From positions 6,803-70,802 of the forward strand of contig JAZSFP010000026.1 in the NCBI GenBank assembly GCA_045532295.1: DNA of 64,000 nucleotides, read 5' to 3'. The position numbers and the translations under genes are program-made. Below are positions 15,747 to 24,174 of the stretch, piece after piece. The notes beneath the pieces were generated by a model. It searched no databases. It was given only the letters and a program-made list of their open reading frames with translations, and was not told where the DNA came from. Each line of letters begins with the position of its first letter. Positions within the stretch are counted from its first letter, which is position 1. Source of the DNA: UBA10677 sp045532295 (GTDB lineage: Bacteria > Bacillota > Clostridia > Christensenellales > Pumilibacteraceae).

Positions 15747-16592
15747 CTATTTAAGACCTTGGAAAAGCAACGAGGTGATAATCATAAACGCAAAAGCGCC
15801 TATTGCTACGAGCACCCACATTATCGTCGCTTTCTTTTTCTCTTTCTTTTCCTCTTCTACAAGTCTTGCTTTCTCTCGCTCTTGCGCCTCTTTTTGTTTG
15901 TGATAGTTTTCGCTTTTAACCAAAGCGTCGTAACGCCAAAGTTGAGAATCTACGATTTTATCTCTGACCTCGATAGCATTGTTGCCCTTTCTTTGACCGT
16001 AGTATTCGATATCGGGACAAGCGAGCATTTTCTCCATCATTTCTTTTGTTTCGTTAAAGAGAGCGCGTTCTCTTAAATAATCGACTTCAGTTCCCCTTTT
16101 TCCCAACTTAGCGTTAAGCAATCTCGCCCAAGCAAGACAGCAGGTGGGATACTTTTCCGTCATCTTCGTAGCGTATTCAATCGCGTCGTCCCAAAGTTTA
16201 ACTTTTGAAAGTTTATCGCACTCTGCTATTTCGGCGTAAACTTTTTCGTTTTGTGCAATCGTTTTAGCAAGAAGAGTGTACGCTCTAACGAGGTCGGGCG
16301 AGCCGTTAGCGAGGAGGTTTTGATATTCCCTACTATTAACTATATCGTTCGTGCCAAACGATAGTTCTCTTTCGCTCATAACCCCATAGTAACTTAAAAA
16401 TTTAATTCGTTGAGCAGGCAAGTTATCCTCGGGCATATTATCAACGAGGGCGTAAGCGTTAGCAAAGTCCCTCTTTTTAAGGAACGCCATCGCATCCTCT
16501 ATTTTTTTGTTCGATACCTTTTCGTCAATACTTTCAGCATTAGGCATAGGAATTACGATATTAAAATCCGTTTCACCAAAAATTTCTTTCAT
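15747..16592 (-). CDS. tail-anchored helical (TPR-like) protein of unknown function
   Basis: A 281-residue protein made mostly of helical hairpins resembling tetratricopeptide repeats (AMAFLKKRDFANAYALVDNM; WDDAIEYATKMTEKYPTCCLAWARLLNA), then a charged helix rich in Glu and Lys and one C-terminal membrane helix (ATIMWVLVAIGAFAFMIITSL) with only a few residues behind it. That is tail-anchored topology with the solenoid in the cytoplasm. No family recognised. It is the first gene of a two-gene unit with gpsA and has its own promoter. Confidence 0.65.
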   Translation of the reverse strand: MKEIFGETDFNIVIPMPNAESIDEKVSNKKIEDAMAFLKKRDFANAYALVDNMPEDNLPAQRIKFLSYYGVMSERELSFGTNDIVNSREYQNLLANGSPDLVRAYTLLAKTIAQNEKVYAEIAECDKLSKVKLWDDAIEYATKMTEKYPTCCLAWARLLNAKLGKRGTEVDYLRERALFNETKEMMEKMLACPDIEYYGQRKGNNAIEVRDKIVDSQLWRYDALVKSENYHKQKEAQEREKARLVEEEKKEKKKATIMWVLVAIGAFAFMIITSLLFQGLK

Positions 16593-16628
16593 AACTTTTC
16601 CTCGTTTTCGAGCAATTTTTCTACTATC

Positions 16629-16657
16629 AGTATAACATTTTTATTGATTACTGTCAA
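16629..16657 (-). promoter_or_regulatory. promoter of the tail-anchored protein/gpsA operon
   Basis: Minus strand TTGACA (16657-16652) and TATACT (16634-16629), spacer 17. It is back to back with the divergent plus-strand promoter at 16675. Confidence 0.85.
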
Positions 16658-16674
16658 CAATATCTTTCTTTTGC

Positions 16675-16703
16675 TTGATTTATATTTTCAGTCGTGCTAA
16701 AAT
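16675..16703 (+). promoter_or_regulatory. promoter of the YgjV-like gene
   Basis: TTGATT at 16675-16680 and TAAAAT at 16698-16703, spacer 17, directly before a GGAGG site. Confidence 0.7.
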
Positions 16704-16720
16704 ATTCGCGGAGGTTTTAT

Positions 16721-17269
16721 ATGGAAGTCGTTGCTCAAATTTTAAGCGTTATAGGTATGGCGTTCAATATCGTTTCCTTTCAGCAAAAAAGTCAAAAGGG
16801 CGTTATCATTTGCCAGTTCTTCGGTAGCATACTTTTCTCGCTCAGTTATTTCTTCCTCGGAGCGTTTATCGGCGCGCTACTAAACGCAATAGTGCTCGTC
16901 CGCACCGTAGTTTTTTACCTTAAAGACAAAACTCACGCCACTTCGCCCGTTTGGTTCGTCTTGTTCATACTCTCTTACTGCGCTTGTTATCTGCTCGTGT
17001 TTACCGTTTTCGCTAAACCCGTAACGCCTCTTAACCTCATAATTGAAGTTCTGCCCGTGGTTGGTCTCGTTGCGCACTCGTACGCTTATATGAAAGACAC
17101 CAGCGCAATGTATCGAAAAATGAGTTTCATTTGTTCGCCTTGCTGGCTCGTTTATAATATCGTAAATTTCTCAATCGGCGGTATTATTTGCGAAGTTATA
17201 AGTATTGCGTCCATTATTATCGGCTTGTTTCGACACGATATCAAAAAACAACCTCCGCCCGAGAATTAA
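16721..17269 (+). CDS. YgjV-family inner membrane protein
   Basis: A 182-residue integral membrane protein with about six hydrophobic segments. The start EVVAQILSVIGMAFNIVSFQQKSQKGVIICQ matches in pattern the YgjV family of bacterial inner membrane proteins (Q-x-x-G-x-x-x-x-x-x-x-S-F-Q-x-K), whose function is not established. The C-terminus is hydrophilic (DIKKQPPPEN). ATG 16721 is eight bases after GGAGG. Monocistronic. Confidence 0.7.
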   Translation: MEVVAQILSVIGMAFNIVSFQQKSQKGVIICQFFGSILFSLSYFFLGAFIGALLNAIVLVRTVVFYLKDKTHATSPVWFVLFILSYCACYLLVFTVFAKPVTPLNLIIEVLPVVGLVAHSYAYMKDTSAMYRKMSFICSPCWLVYNIVNFSIGGIICEVISIASIIIGLFRHDIKKQPPPEN

Positions 17270-17296
17270 TTTTGTTGCTAAAAAGCGTAATTTTGC

Positions 17297-17325
17297 TTGC
17301 ACTCCAAAAAAATTTGCGGTATACT
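17297..17325 (+). promoter_or_regulatory. promoter of the HPr-like gene
   Basis: TTGCAC at 17297-17302 and TATACT at 17320-17325, spacer 17. Confidence 0.7.
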
Positions 17326-17360
17326 ATGTATAAGATTTCAATTTTAGGAGGTAAATAATT

Positions 17361-17591
17361 ATGCAATCCGTAAAAATCACTCTCTCTTTGGCTGAAGGCG
17401 TTAAAAAATTCGTTAACATCGTTAACAAATATCCCTTCGACATTGACCTTCGTAGCGGCAGATTCGTCGTGGACGCGAAATCTATCCTTGGGATTTTCAG
17501 CCTTGACCTAAGTAAGCCTATCGTTTTAGAGGCATACTCGGACAACTGCGAAGAACTTCTTTCGGACCTTAAGGATTATATTGTAGACTGA
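17361..17591 (+). CDS. HPr-like protein lacking the phosphocarrier histidine
   Basis: A 76-residue protein with the HPr fold pattern: FVNIVNKYPFDIDLRSGRFVVDAKSILGIFSLDLSKPIVLEAYSDN follows HPr strands and helices, and KSILGIFSL corresponds to the Ser46 helix (KSIMGVMSL). Where HPr has the active histidine (HARPA) this protein has AEGVKK, so it cannot carry phosphate from Enzyme I. It may instead be a regulatory, Crh-like partner through the serine site. AGGAGGT precedes the start. Single gene with promoter and terminator. Confidence 0.75.
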   Translation: MQSVKITLSLAEGVKKFVNIVNKYPFDIDLRSGRFVVDAKSILGIFSLDLSKPIVLEAYSDNCEELLSDLKDYIVD

Positions 17592-17597
17592 TTTTTA

Positions 17598-17636
17598 ACA
17601 AAGCCCCGTCCGTTTTTGCTCGGGGCTTTATTTTTA
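17598..17636 (+). terminator. terminator of the HPr-like gene
   Basis: AAAGCCCCG and CGGGGCTTT form a 9-base-pair stem, followed by TATTTTTAT. Confidence 0.85.
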
Positions 17637-17655
17637 TAACGCTGGAGAGCCGTAA

Positions 17656-18984
17656 ATGGATTTACAAAAGAACGACATCATAGAAACGGACATAACCTCG
17701 CTGGGTATTAACGGCGAGGGCGTTTGTCATTACGAAGGAAAGACCATTTTCGTTAGGGGCGCGCTCGTGGGCGAAAAGGTTAGGGCTAAGATTATTCTCG
17801 TTAAGCCCACTTTTAATATTGCTATTCTCGAAAAAATTATTACTCCTTCAAAGTATAGACTTCACGCGCCTTGCCCTATCTTTGGTAAATGCGGTGGGTG
17901 TGACCTTCAGCACCTTGATTACACGGCTCAACTAAATTACAAGCGCGACCTCGTTCGCGACACCATTAAAAAGATTGCAAAAATTGATTGCGAGGTGGAA
18001 AACACCGAATACGGCAAGCCGTACCGCTATCGAAACAAGATTTCCTTGCCCGTTCGCGAGGTGGGCGGTCAATTAAAGGTGGGGCTTTTCGCTAAAGCCT
18101 CGCATAGAGTGGTTGAGACTGACGACTGTATGTTGCAGTATTCGTGGAACAAGCGTTTAATTGAACTTTTGAAAGAGTTTATGGCGAAGAATAACCTTCG
18201 AGGCTACGACGAAGAAAAACACAGGGGCGATATTCGTCATCTCGTTGCGCGACAAGTTGAGGACAAAGTTTACATAACCTTAGTCGTTCTGCGTTATATC
18301 GACTGCAAGGATTTTTATAAATCGCTTTGCTCTCTCTTCCCTTCCGTTACTCTTTATCAAAACCTCAATACTTCCAAAACGAACGTAATTCTTTCGGATA
18401 AGTGGAAACTCTCAAACGGAGACGAGAACGAAGTAATTACGGACGAACTTAAATTTTCCCTTCACCCTGCCGGTTTTTACCAAGTCAACGACGAAGTGCG
18501 TCGCAAACTCTACGATTTCGTTTGTTCGCTACTTGAGGGCAGTACCGCTATCGAGGCTTATTCGGGCGCAGGCTTGCTTTCGGCTAAAATGGCGAAAAAA
18601 GCAGAAAAGGTTTACGGCATTGAAATTAACCGCGAGGCGCACGAGGCTGCAGAGCGACTTTGCAAGCGCAATAACATAGAAAACTTTACTCCCATTTTGG
18701 GCGACGTGACCGAAATTTTACCAACCGTATTAAAAAATTGCGGACCAGATACCTTTATCGTGCTTGACCCTCCACGCACGGGAATATCGGAAAAAGCCTC
18801 TCAAACGCTTGCAAACTCAGGCGTAAAAAATATCGTTTATATCTCTTGCAATCCCGCAACGCTTGCTCGCGACCTTGAACGCATTTGCTCGGGCGGATAC
18901 GAGGTTACGAGGGTAAAACCGTACGATATGTTCCCTCAAACGACGAACGTTGAGACGGTAGTCGTGCTTAGACGCGCCGAATAA
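17656..18984 (+). CDS. rlmD: 23S rRNA (uracil-5-)-methyltransferase, RlmD/RlmCD type
   Basis: Methylates C5 of a uridine in 23S rRNA with S-adenosylmethionine. The 442 residues begin with a TRAM RNA-binding domain (about 1-60), then an iron-sulfur cluster motif (CPIFGKCGGCDLQHL), and a class I methyltransferase domain with EAYSGAGLLSAKMA, VLDPPRTGI and the catalytic nucleophile cysteine in YISCNPATLARDL. ATG 17656 follows GGAGA. The gene ends MFPQTTNVETVVVLRRAE; a second copy of this end with another tail lies 235 bases downstream, so the 3' end has been rearranged. Confidence 0.93.
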   Translation: MDLQKNDIIETDITSLGINGEGVCHYEGKTIFVRGALVGEKVRAKIILVKPTFNIAILEKIITPSKYRLHAPCPIFGKCGGCDLQHLDYTAQLNYKRDLVRDTIKKIAKIDCEVENTEYGKPYRYRNKISLPVREVGGQLKVGLFAKASHRVVETDDCMLQYSWNKRLIELLKEFMAKNNLRGYDEEKHRGDIRHLVARQVEDKVYITLVVLRYIDCKDFYKSLCSLFPSVTLYQNLNTSKTNVILSDKWKLSNGDENEVITDELKFSLHPAGFYQVNDEVRRKLYDFVCSLLEGSTAIEAYSGAGLLSAKMAKKAEKVYGIEINREAHEAAERLCKRNNIENFTPILGDVTEILPTVLKNCGPDTFIVLDPPRTGISEKASQTLANSGVKNIVYISCNPATLARDLERICSGGYEVTRVKPYDMFPQTTNVETVVVLRRAE

Positions 18985-19190
18985 CTGCGTAGCAGTTGAA
19001 CGACTGCAATTCGGCAATACTGCGTTTACGCAAGATATTGCAAGGATTGCAGAAGTAAAAAGCAACGAAAGTTGCGACGGGGCGCGTCGTCGCGACATAG
19101 CGTGAAACTTCGTTGGATTTCGCCCTCGGCGGGAGAGCAACATATATCTACTTGCGGAATACATGTTCCCTCAAACGACGAACGTTGAGA
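18928..19190. repeat. 28-bp direct repeat flanking an insertion-like segment at the rlmD 3' end
   Basis: The 28 bases starting ATGTTCCCTCAAACGACG occur at 18928-18955 inside rlmD and again identically at 19163-19190. The segment between them ends rlmD and then holds non-coding, hairpin-rich sequence (AACTGC-GTA-GCAGTT, CAAC-GAAA-GTTG). The second copy continues in an open frame ending VVCLTRK before TAG at 19214-19216, a plausible alternative RlmD C-terminus. Confidence 0.85.
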
Positions 19191-19216
19191 GCGTCGTTTG
19201 TCTTACAAGAAAATAG
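19163..19216 (+). pseudogene. orphan duplicate of the rlmD 3' end
   Basis: An 18-codon remnant, MFPQTTNVESVVCLTRK and stop, homologous to the last codons of rlmD. It has no ribosome binding site and no upstream coding part. It is either the displaced original end of rlmD or the tail of a deleted paralogue. Confidence 0.6.
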
Positions 19217-19258
19217 CCCAAAAGCAAAAAATATTAGAATAAAAATTTAGGAGCATAA

Positions 19259-19972
19259 ATGGAAAAGATTATTACTTATGAAAACTTACGTAAATTTGCG
19301 TATTCAAACGACCAACTTATCAAACGCAATATTAAAGGTATCGTATTGTATTTTTCCGGTTTAGGTAATATGACTATACATGATACCGACCCAAGCGAAG
19401 CGCTTGAATATGCTGAAAAGGGTATTATTTTCGTCGTCCCATATTATAATCCTTGGTCTTGGATGAACAAACAAGCAGTTGCATATACGGATGAAATTAT
19501 TTCCGTCTTGTGTGAAAAATACGGATTAAGTTCTTCGGTTAAAATAGTGTCAACTGGCGACTCTATGGGAGGACTTTCCTCTCTCGTATACTGCGTTTAT
19601 GCTAAAATAACGCCGTGCGCTTGCGTTGCTAACTGTCCGGTTTGCGATCTACCGTATCACTTTACCGAAAGACCCGACCTTCCACGAACTTTATACAGCG
19701 CCTTCGGTGAATATGAGGGATCTATGCAATCGGCTATGCGTAGTTGTTCACCGTTACATTTAGTAGAAAAAATGCCGAATATCAGTTATACTATTTTCCA
19801 TTGTTCAAACGACACGGCGGTAAATTTACAAAAGCATTCAAATCTCTTTGTAGAAGCAATGCAGGTTACCCACTCTATTCGTCTTATCGTCGTTCCCTTG
19901 CGTGAACATTGTAATCTTACCACGGAAGCAAGGATTGCTTACAAACAAGCAATTCTCAAAGCGCTCGAATAA
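19259..19972 (+). CDS. alpha/beta-hydrolase fold protein
   Basis: A 237-residue soluble protein with a plausible catalytic triad: the nucleophile serine in the elbow STGDSMGGLSS near residue 102, an aspartate in HCSNDTAVN and a histidine in PLREHCNL. The N-terminal strand IKGIVLYFSGLGNM offers an oxyanion region. This matches prolyl-oligopeptidase/esterase-like alpha/beta-hydrolases; the substrate is unknown. TTAGGAG is seven bases before the ATG. The next gene starts 14 bases later and is likely co-transcribed. Confidence 0.75.
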   Translation: MEKIITYENLRKFAYSNDQLIKRNIKGIVLYFSGLGNMTIHDTDPSEALEYAEKGIIFVVPYYNPWSWMNKQAVAYTDEIISVLCEKYGLSSSVKIVSTGDSMGGLSSLVYCVYAKITPCACVANCPVCDLPYHFTERPDLPRTLYSAFGEYEGSMQSAMRSCSPLHLVEKMPNISYTIFHCSNDTAVNLQKHSNLFVEAMQVTHSIRLIVVPLREHCNLTTEARIAYKQAILKALE

Positions 19973-19986
19973 AATAAGGGGGTTTT

Positions 19987-20388
19987 ATGGCACAGTATTA
20001 TAAAGCATATGAAATTAGCGAAAAATTAGAAGAACAATTAAAGGCATATAAATGGGAAAGTATAAACGACGGCGAATTCTTTCAAATTGAATTACCGGTG
20101 CTTTTATACTTTAACTATCAACGATTATGCTTGCGCATTTATCCCGTTGACGACGGTTACTATATTTTCGACGATGGCAAAACTTTTATTGAACATAACG
20201 ATACTGCGCAATATTATTACGACTTATTCGAGAAAGAAGATAAGTCTTATCATTTTGATATAGAACTAAAGAATAATCATATTTGTAAACATTATCGTTT
20301 CGATTTTAGTTTAATGGCTTCGTTAGACGAGTTTATTAGATATTTTATATTGTTAGACGAGTTTATGAGAGAAAACGACATTACATAA
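19987..20388 (+). CDS. uncharacterised 133-residue protein
   Basis: Small soluble protein rich in Tyr, Asp and Phe. A central segment CLRIYPVDDGYYIFDDGKTFIEH recalls DUF1828-like domains (strand, DDG turn, strand), but the match is by eye and weak. The C-terminal half is helical (SLDEFIRYFILLDEFMREN). It follows the hydrolase gene by 14 bases with an AAGGGGG site and lacks its own promoter, so it belongs to that unit. Confidence 0.55.
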   Translation: MAQYYKAYEISEKLEEQLKAYKWESINDGEFFQIELPVLLYFNYQRLCLRIYPVDDGYYIFDDGKTFIEHNDTAQYYYDLFEKEDKSYHFDIELKNNHICKHYRFDFSLMASLDEFIRYFILLDEFMRENDIT

Positions 20389-20434
20389 GTTTTTTACTGT
20401 TTTTCACGCCTAAAAACGAAAATTTTTAATAATG

Positions 20435-20498
20435 CAACCGCTGGTTGACAAATTGAAAGTTGAAGTTGGTTGATTGCAACGGCGTTTTGTTGTATAAT
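20435..20498 (+). promoter_or_regulatory. promoter and possible operator of the XRE membrane regulator
   Basis: TTGATT at 20470-20475 and TATAAT at 20493-20498, spacer 17. Upstream is the inverted repeat CAACC-GCT-GGTTG (20435-20447) with further GTTG half-sites (GGTTGATTGCAAC), a possible autoregulatory operator. Confidence 0.55.
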
Positions 20499-20520
20499 TT
20501 AAGAAAAAAGGAGGCGCGTT

Positions 20521-21477
20521 ATGAAAATTGCAGACAAAATTATAACCTTAAGAAAACAAGCAGGTTTTAGCCAAGAGGAACTTGCCGATAAAATCAACGT
20601 TTCTCGTCAAGCGGTGTCCAAGTGGGAAAGCGAGCAAGCCGTTCCTGATATTGACAAAATCGTGCTTTTAAGTGAAATCTTTGGAGTAAGTACCGATTAT
20701 CTTTTAAAAGACGACGAAGTTTCCGCTACCGAACAAAAAGAAACGATAAAGGCTTTGACGGAAAGCGAGACGAGCGACTATATCAAGGTTAAGAGAAAGT
20801 CGGCGTTTATCTCGGCTTTGGGCGTTGCGCTTTGTATTCTTTCTCCTATCGCTTTAATAGTTTTAGCAGGAGCGTCGAGCGTGGGACTTACGAGCGAAGT
20901 CTTAGCGTCGGCTATCGGCATTGCTACTATCTTCGTTTTCGTCGGTAGCGCGGTGGCTTTATTTATCTACTGCGGATATCTTTCCTCGCGTTTTACTTTC
21001 GTTGAAAACCCCTTTACCATTGCTCTCTCGCTCAAAACTCAACTCAAAGACGATAAAGCAAAATTTAAAAAGACTTATTACTTGATAAACTCTATCTCCG
21101 CTTGCGCTTGCGTTCTTTCCCCTGCTCCCATTATCTTCTCCGCTTTCTCGCTCAATTCCTTCCTCGTTACCGCAATGGTGGGCGTAACTCTTTTAATCGT
21201 AGCGCTCGCAGTATTTGGGTTCGTTTTCGTCGGCACTATTATGGGTGGATACGACCGTCTTCTCAAAGAAGGCGAATACTCAGCAGAAGGCAGTAAGCGT
21301 AACGCGCTTATGGAAAAAATAAGCAGTATTTTCTGGCTCGTCGTAGTGGGCGTTTTCCTTGCTTGGAGTTTAATCGGAGACGCTTGGGGCAAGGCTTGGA
21401 TAGTTTTCCCCATCGCAGGCGTAGTTTACACTATCATTAGTATTATTTCTGAAATCATCGTTAAAAAGGACAAATAA
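20521..21477 (+). CDS. XRE-family regulator with membrane domain
   Basis: A 318-residue protein. Residues 5-60 are a Cro/C1 helix-turn-helix (ITLRKQAGFSQEELADKINVSRQAVSKWE, shown here only in part: FSQEELADK and SRQAVSKWE). A charged linker follows, then about six hydrophobic helices in two groups (about 95-150 and 185-315). Family knowledge: such HTH-membrane proteins are common in Firmicutes and likely sense membrane or small-molecule signals. GGAGG lies before the ATG; the gene stands alone. Confidence 0.8.
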   Translation: MKIADKIITLRKQAGFSQEELADKINVSRQAVSKWESEQAVPDIDKIVLLSEIFGVSTDYLLKDDEVSATEQKETIKALTESETSDYIKVKRKSAFISALGVALCILSPIALIVLAGASSVGLTSEVLASAIGIATIFVFVGSAVALFIYCGYLSSRFTFVENPFTIALSLKTQLKDDKAKFKKTYYLINSISACACVLSPAPIIFSAFSLNSFLVTAMVGVTLLIVALAVFGFVFVGTIMGGYDRLLKEGEYSAEGSKRNALMEKISSIFWLVVVGVFLAWSLIGDAWGKAWIVFPIAGVVYTIISIISEIIVKKDK

Positions 21478-21482
21478 TTTAC

Positions 21483-21511
21483 TTGCATTTTGCCCTACGG
21501 CGTGGTATAAT
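21483..21511 (+). promoter_or_regulatory. promoter of the DUF1292 gene
   Basis: TTGCAT at 21483-21488 and TATAAT at 21506-21511, spacer 17. Confidence 0.75.
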
Positions 21512-21544
21512 TATTATAGTAATTATGATAAAAGGAGAAAAATT

Positions 21545-21853
21545 ATGGCTGATTTTGATTTTGAAAACTACGACGACGGTATAAACGACGACGATATCGT
21601 AACCCTTCTTTCCGCCGACGGCGAAGAAATTGACTTCGTAGAAATTGCAGGCATTGCGCTTAAGGGTAACTTCTACGCAATCCTTCAACCCGTTGAACTT
21701 CTTGAAAATATGGACGACGACGAAGCGCTCGTTTTCCGTGTTTCACGCGGAGCAGACGGCGAAGATAAGTTCGAAATTGAACTTGACGACGATATTATCG
21801 AGGCAGTATTCGACGAATACAACCGTCTTTTAGACGAGGCTAACGAAGAATAG
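21545..21853 (+). CDS. DUF1292 family protein
   Basis: A 102-residue, very acidic protein with the DUF1292 pattern: DIVTLLSADGEEIDFVEIAGIAL, YAILQPVE, DDEALVFRV, and a C-terminal helix DDDIIEAVFDEYNRLLDE. The family is widespread in Firmicutes (YrzB-like) and its function is unknown to me. AAAGGAG is present before the start. Monocistronic with a hairpin behind it. Confidence 0.85.
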   Translation: MADFDFENYDDGINDDDIVTLLSADGEEIDFVEIAGIALKGNFYAILQPVELLENMDDDEALVFRVSRGADGEDKFEIELDDDIIEAVFDEYNRLLDEANEE

Positions 21854-21866
21854 TATCTACGGAACT

Positions 21867-21899
21867 AAAGTCACGGTCGTACTTTGTCCGTGGCTTTTA
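21867..21899 (+). terminator. terminator of the DUF1292 gene
   Basis: AAGTCACGG and CCGTGGCTT form a stem around an 11-base loop, followed by a short run of T. Confidence 0.7.
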
Positions 21900-21964
21900 A
21901 GTTAAACCCCGTTTGTACAAAAGGACACTCTTTTGTTACAAATGAAGAAAGTATTAAATAACTA

Positions 21965-21993
21965 TTGAAAAATGATTTCTTTGGGTGTATAAT
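21965..21993 (+). promoter_or_regulatory. promoter of the ROK-nagB-nagA operon
   Basis: TTGAAA at 21965-21970 and TATAAT at 21988-21993, spacer 17, with a TGGAGG ribosome binding site downstream. Confidence 0.75.
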
Positions 21994-22039
21994 TAAAGAA
22001 ACCCACGGGAAATTAAAAAATCTATGGAGGAAACAAAAA

Positions 22040-23413
22040 ATGATTAGACCTAAACTTGACCCCAACTTTTATCCTATGATAAAGGCAATGGAAGACTTCG
22101 ACAAAGCGGTTAGCGAGGCTAAGGCGGAAGACAAGACTACCGTTACCATCGTAATTGAGCGTAACGGCGGATACAACTACGTATATTCTTACACTGCTTT
22201 TCGCGACGGCGTTAACGACGAAGTGAACTACCGTATGGCTGAGCGTATTGCAAAGACTATTCTTTGGGTATGCGGTGGCTACAAGATTATGGTAGCAGGT
22301 AGCAAATATATTTACGAAAACCTTAAGAAGGCTTACTCGAAAGAAGGCGCAAGAGCGTTCGACGAAGACTTTATGGCAGGCGTTTACGAGAAGTCTTTCG
22401 AGGTCGTTGAACTTAAAGAAGACGAAATCCCCGAGCAAAAGAACGCGTCCGTTAAGGTAGGCGGTTACCTCGACGGTTGCAGAATCGGTTTTGACGCCGG
22501 CGGAAGTGACAGAAAGGTTAGCGCGGTTATCGACGGCGAAGTAGTTTACAGCGAAGAAGTCGTATGGAATCCCAAAGTTACTGCTGACCCCACTTATCAC
22601 TATAACGAAATTTTGACCGCTATGAAGACCGCTGCGTCTAAGATGCCCAGAGTAGACACTATCGGCGTTTCCAGCGCAGGCGTTTACGTAGACAACAAGA
22701 TTATGGTTGCGTCGCTTTTCCTCAAGGTAGACAAGTCAATCCACGGCGACTATATTAAGAATATGTATATCAATATCGCTAAAGAAATGGGCGATATTCC
22801 CCTCGAAGTTGCAAACGACGGCGACGTTACCGCGCTTGCAGGTAGTATCGACCTTAACGATAACCAAGTTCTTGGTATCGCTATGGGTACGAGCGAGGCA
22901 GTTGGTTATATCAACGCTAACGGCGGTATTAACGGCTGGCTTAGTGAACTTGCGTTCGCGCCCGTTGACTACGCTGAGACCGCTATGCAAGACGAATGGA
23001 GCGGAGACTTCGGCGTAGGCTGTAAGTATTTCTCTCAAGACGCAGTAATCAAACTTGCTGAAAACGGCGGATTTAAGTTTGAAGAGGGTCTTACCCCTGC
23101 TCAAAAACTTAAGGTTATTCAGGCTCTTATGGAAAAGGACGACGAACTTGCTCGTCAAATCTACGAGGATATCGGCGTTTACCTTGCATACACTATCCCC
23201 TTCTACGCTAAATTCTACGATATGAAACATATCCTTCTTCTCGGTAGAGTTATGGGCGGTAAGGGTGGTAATATCGTTCTTGATACTTGCCGTAAGGTTC
23301 TCGACCAAGAGTATCCCGAATTTAAGAACCTCGACATCGCTCTTCCCGACGAGAGCAGTCGTAGAGTTGGTCAGTCCATTGCTGCAGCGTCTCTTCCTGC
23401 AAGCAGAAAGTAA
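22040..23413 (+). CDS. ROK-family sugar kinase with N-terminal extension
   Basis: Predicted to phosphorylate a hexose or amino sugar. The 457-residue protein has a phosphate-binding GFDAGGSDRK motif only at residue 150, ANDGDVTALAG with the catalytic aspartate, and GIAMGTSEAVGYI; the zinc-binding CxCGxxGC box of classical ROK kinases is absent. The first 140 residues form an extra domain that I do not recognise. Neighbouring nagB and nagA suggest GlcNAc or a related sugar as substrate. ATG 22040 has TGGAGG; the longer frame would start within the promoter. Confidence 0.8.
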   Translation: MIRPKLDPNFYPMIKAMEDFDKAVSEAKAEDKTTVTIVIERNGGYNYVYSYTAFRDGVNDEVNYRMAERIAKTILWVCGGYKIMVAGSKYIYENLKKAYSKEGARAFDEDFMAGVYEKSFEVVELKEDEIPEQKNASVKVGGYLDGCRIGFDAGGSDRKVSAVIDGEVVYSEEVVWNPKVTADPTYHYNEILTAMKTAASKMPRVDTIGVSSAGVYVDNKIMVASLFLKVDKSIHGDYIKNMYINIAKEMGDIPLEVANDGDVTALAGSIDLNDNQVLGIAMGTSEAVGYINANGGINGWLSELAFAPVDYAETAMQDEWSGDFGVGCKYFSQDAVIKLAENGGFKFEEGLTPAQKLKVIQALMEKDDELARQIYEDIGVYLAYTIPFYAKFYDMKHILLLGRVMGGKGGNIVLDTCRKVLDQEYPEFKNLDIALPDESSRRVGQSIAAASLPASRK

Positions 23414-23427
23414 TATTGAGGTGAATT

Positions 23428-24153
23428 ATGAAAGTTATCATTACTAAAAATTACGACGAAATGAGCGCAGAGGCTTATAAGATTATGAAAGAGGTAGTTA
23501 CCTCTAACCCCGAAGCAATTTTAGGTCTTGCAACGGGCTCTACCCCTATCGGTCTTTACAAGAATATGATTGAAGACTACAAAAAGGGCGCAGTTTCTTA
23601 CGCTAAGATTAAGACTGTGAACCTTGACGAATACGCAGGTCTTGACTATTCGTCCGACCAAAGTTACGTTTACTTTATGCGTCACAACCTCTTCGACCAC
23701 ATTGATATCGACCTTAAAAACACCAACATTGAAAACGGCAAGGCGGAAAACGCTGAAGAAGAGTGCGCTCGCTATAACGCGCTTTTAGAGACTATGCAAC
23801 AAGATATCCAAATCCTTGGCATCGGCTCAAACGGTCATATCGCTTTCAACGAACCCGGCACTCCCTTTGGTAGCGTTACGCACGTGGTGGCTTTAGCGGA
23901 AAGCACCATTAAGGACAACTCGAGAATGTTCGCAAGCATCGACGAGGTTCCCACCAAGGCTTTCACTATGGGTCTTAAAAACATTATGAACGCTAAGAAA
24001 ATCGTTATTTTGGCTAACGGCGCAAACAAGGCGAAGGCTGTTTACGGTCTCGTTAAGGGCGAGGTTACCGAAACCGTTCCTGCGTCCGTTCTTCAACTCC
24101 ACCCCGATTGCACGCTTATTTGCGACGAGGCGGCTGCTGAACTTATTAAATAA
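23428..24153 (+). CDS. nagB: glucosamine-6-phosphate deaminase
   Basis: Converts glucosamine 6-phosphate to fructose 6-phosphate and ammonia. The 241 residues show GLATGSTPIGLYKNM (phosphate loop), VNLDEYAGL with the catalytic aspartate, the LGIGSNGHIAFNEPG signature, and a C-terminal QLHPDCTLICDEAAA. It sits 14 bases after the ROK kinase and 21 bases before nagA, completing the route from GlcNAc 6-phosphate into glycolysis. Confidence 0.96.
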   Translation: MKVIITKNYDEMSAEAYKIMKEVVTSNPEAILGLATGSTPIGLYKNMIEDYKKGAVSYAKIKTVNLDEYAGLDYSSDQSYVYFMRHNLFDHIDIDLKNTNIENGKAENAEEECARYNALLETMQQDIQILGIGSNGHIAFNEPGTPFGSVTHVVALAESTIKDNSRMFASIDEVPTKAFTMGLKNIMNAKKIVILANGANKAKAVYGLVKGEVTETVPASVLQLHPDCTLICDEAAAELIK

Positions 24154-24174
24154 CTCGCAAAAGGAGTTTGACAA

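Noticed and set aside
15736..15747. Upstream GTG start for gpsA
   Set aside because: It would overlap the ribosome binding site that serves ATG 15735, and the family begins at the later start.
18817..19164. 115-codon minus-strand frame across the rlmD 3' end
   Set aside because: It covers the inserted hairpin-rich DNA and antisense rlmD, has no ribosome binding site and no recognised family.
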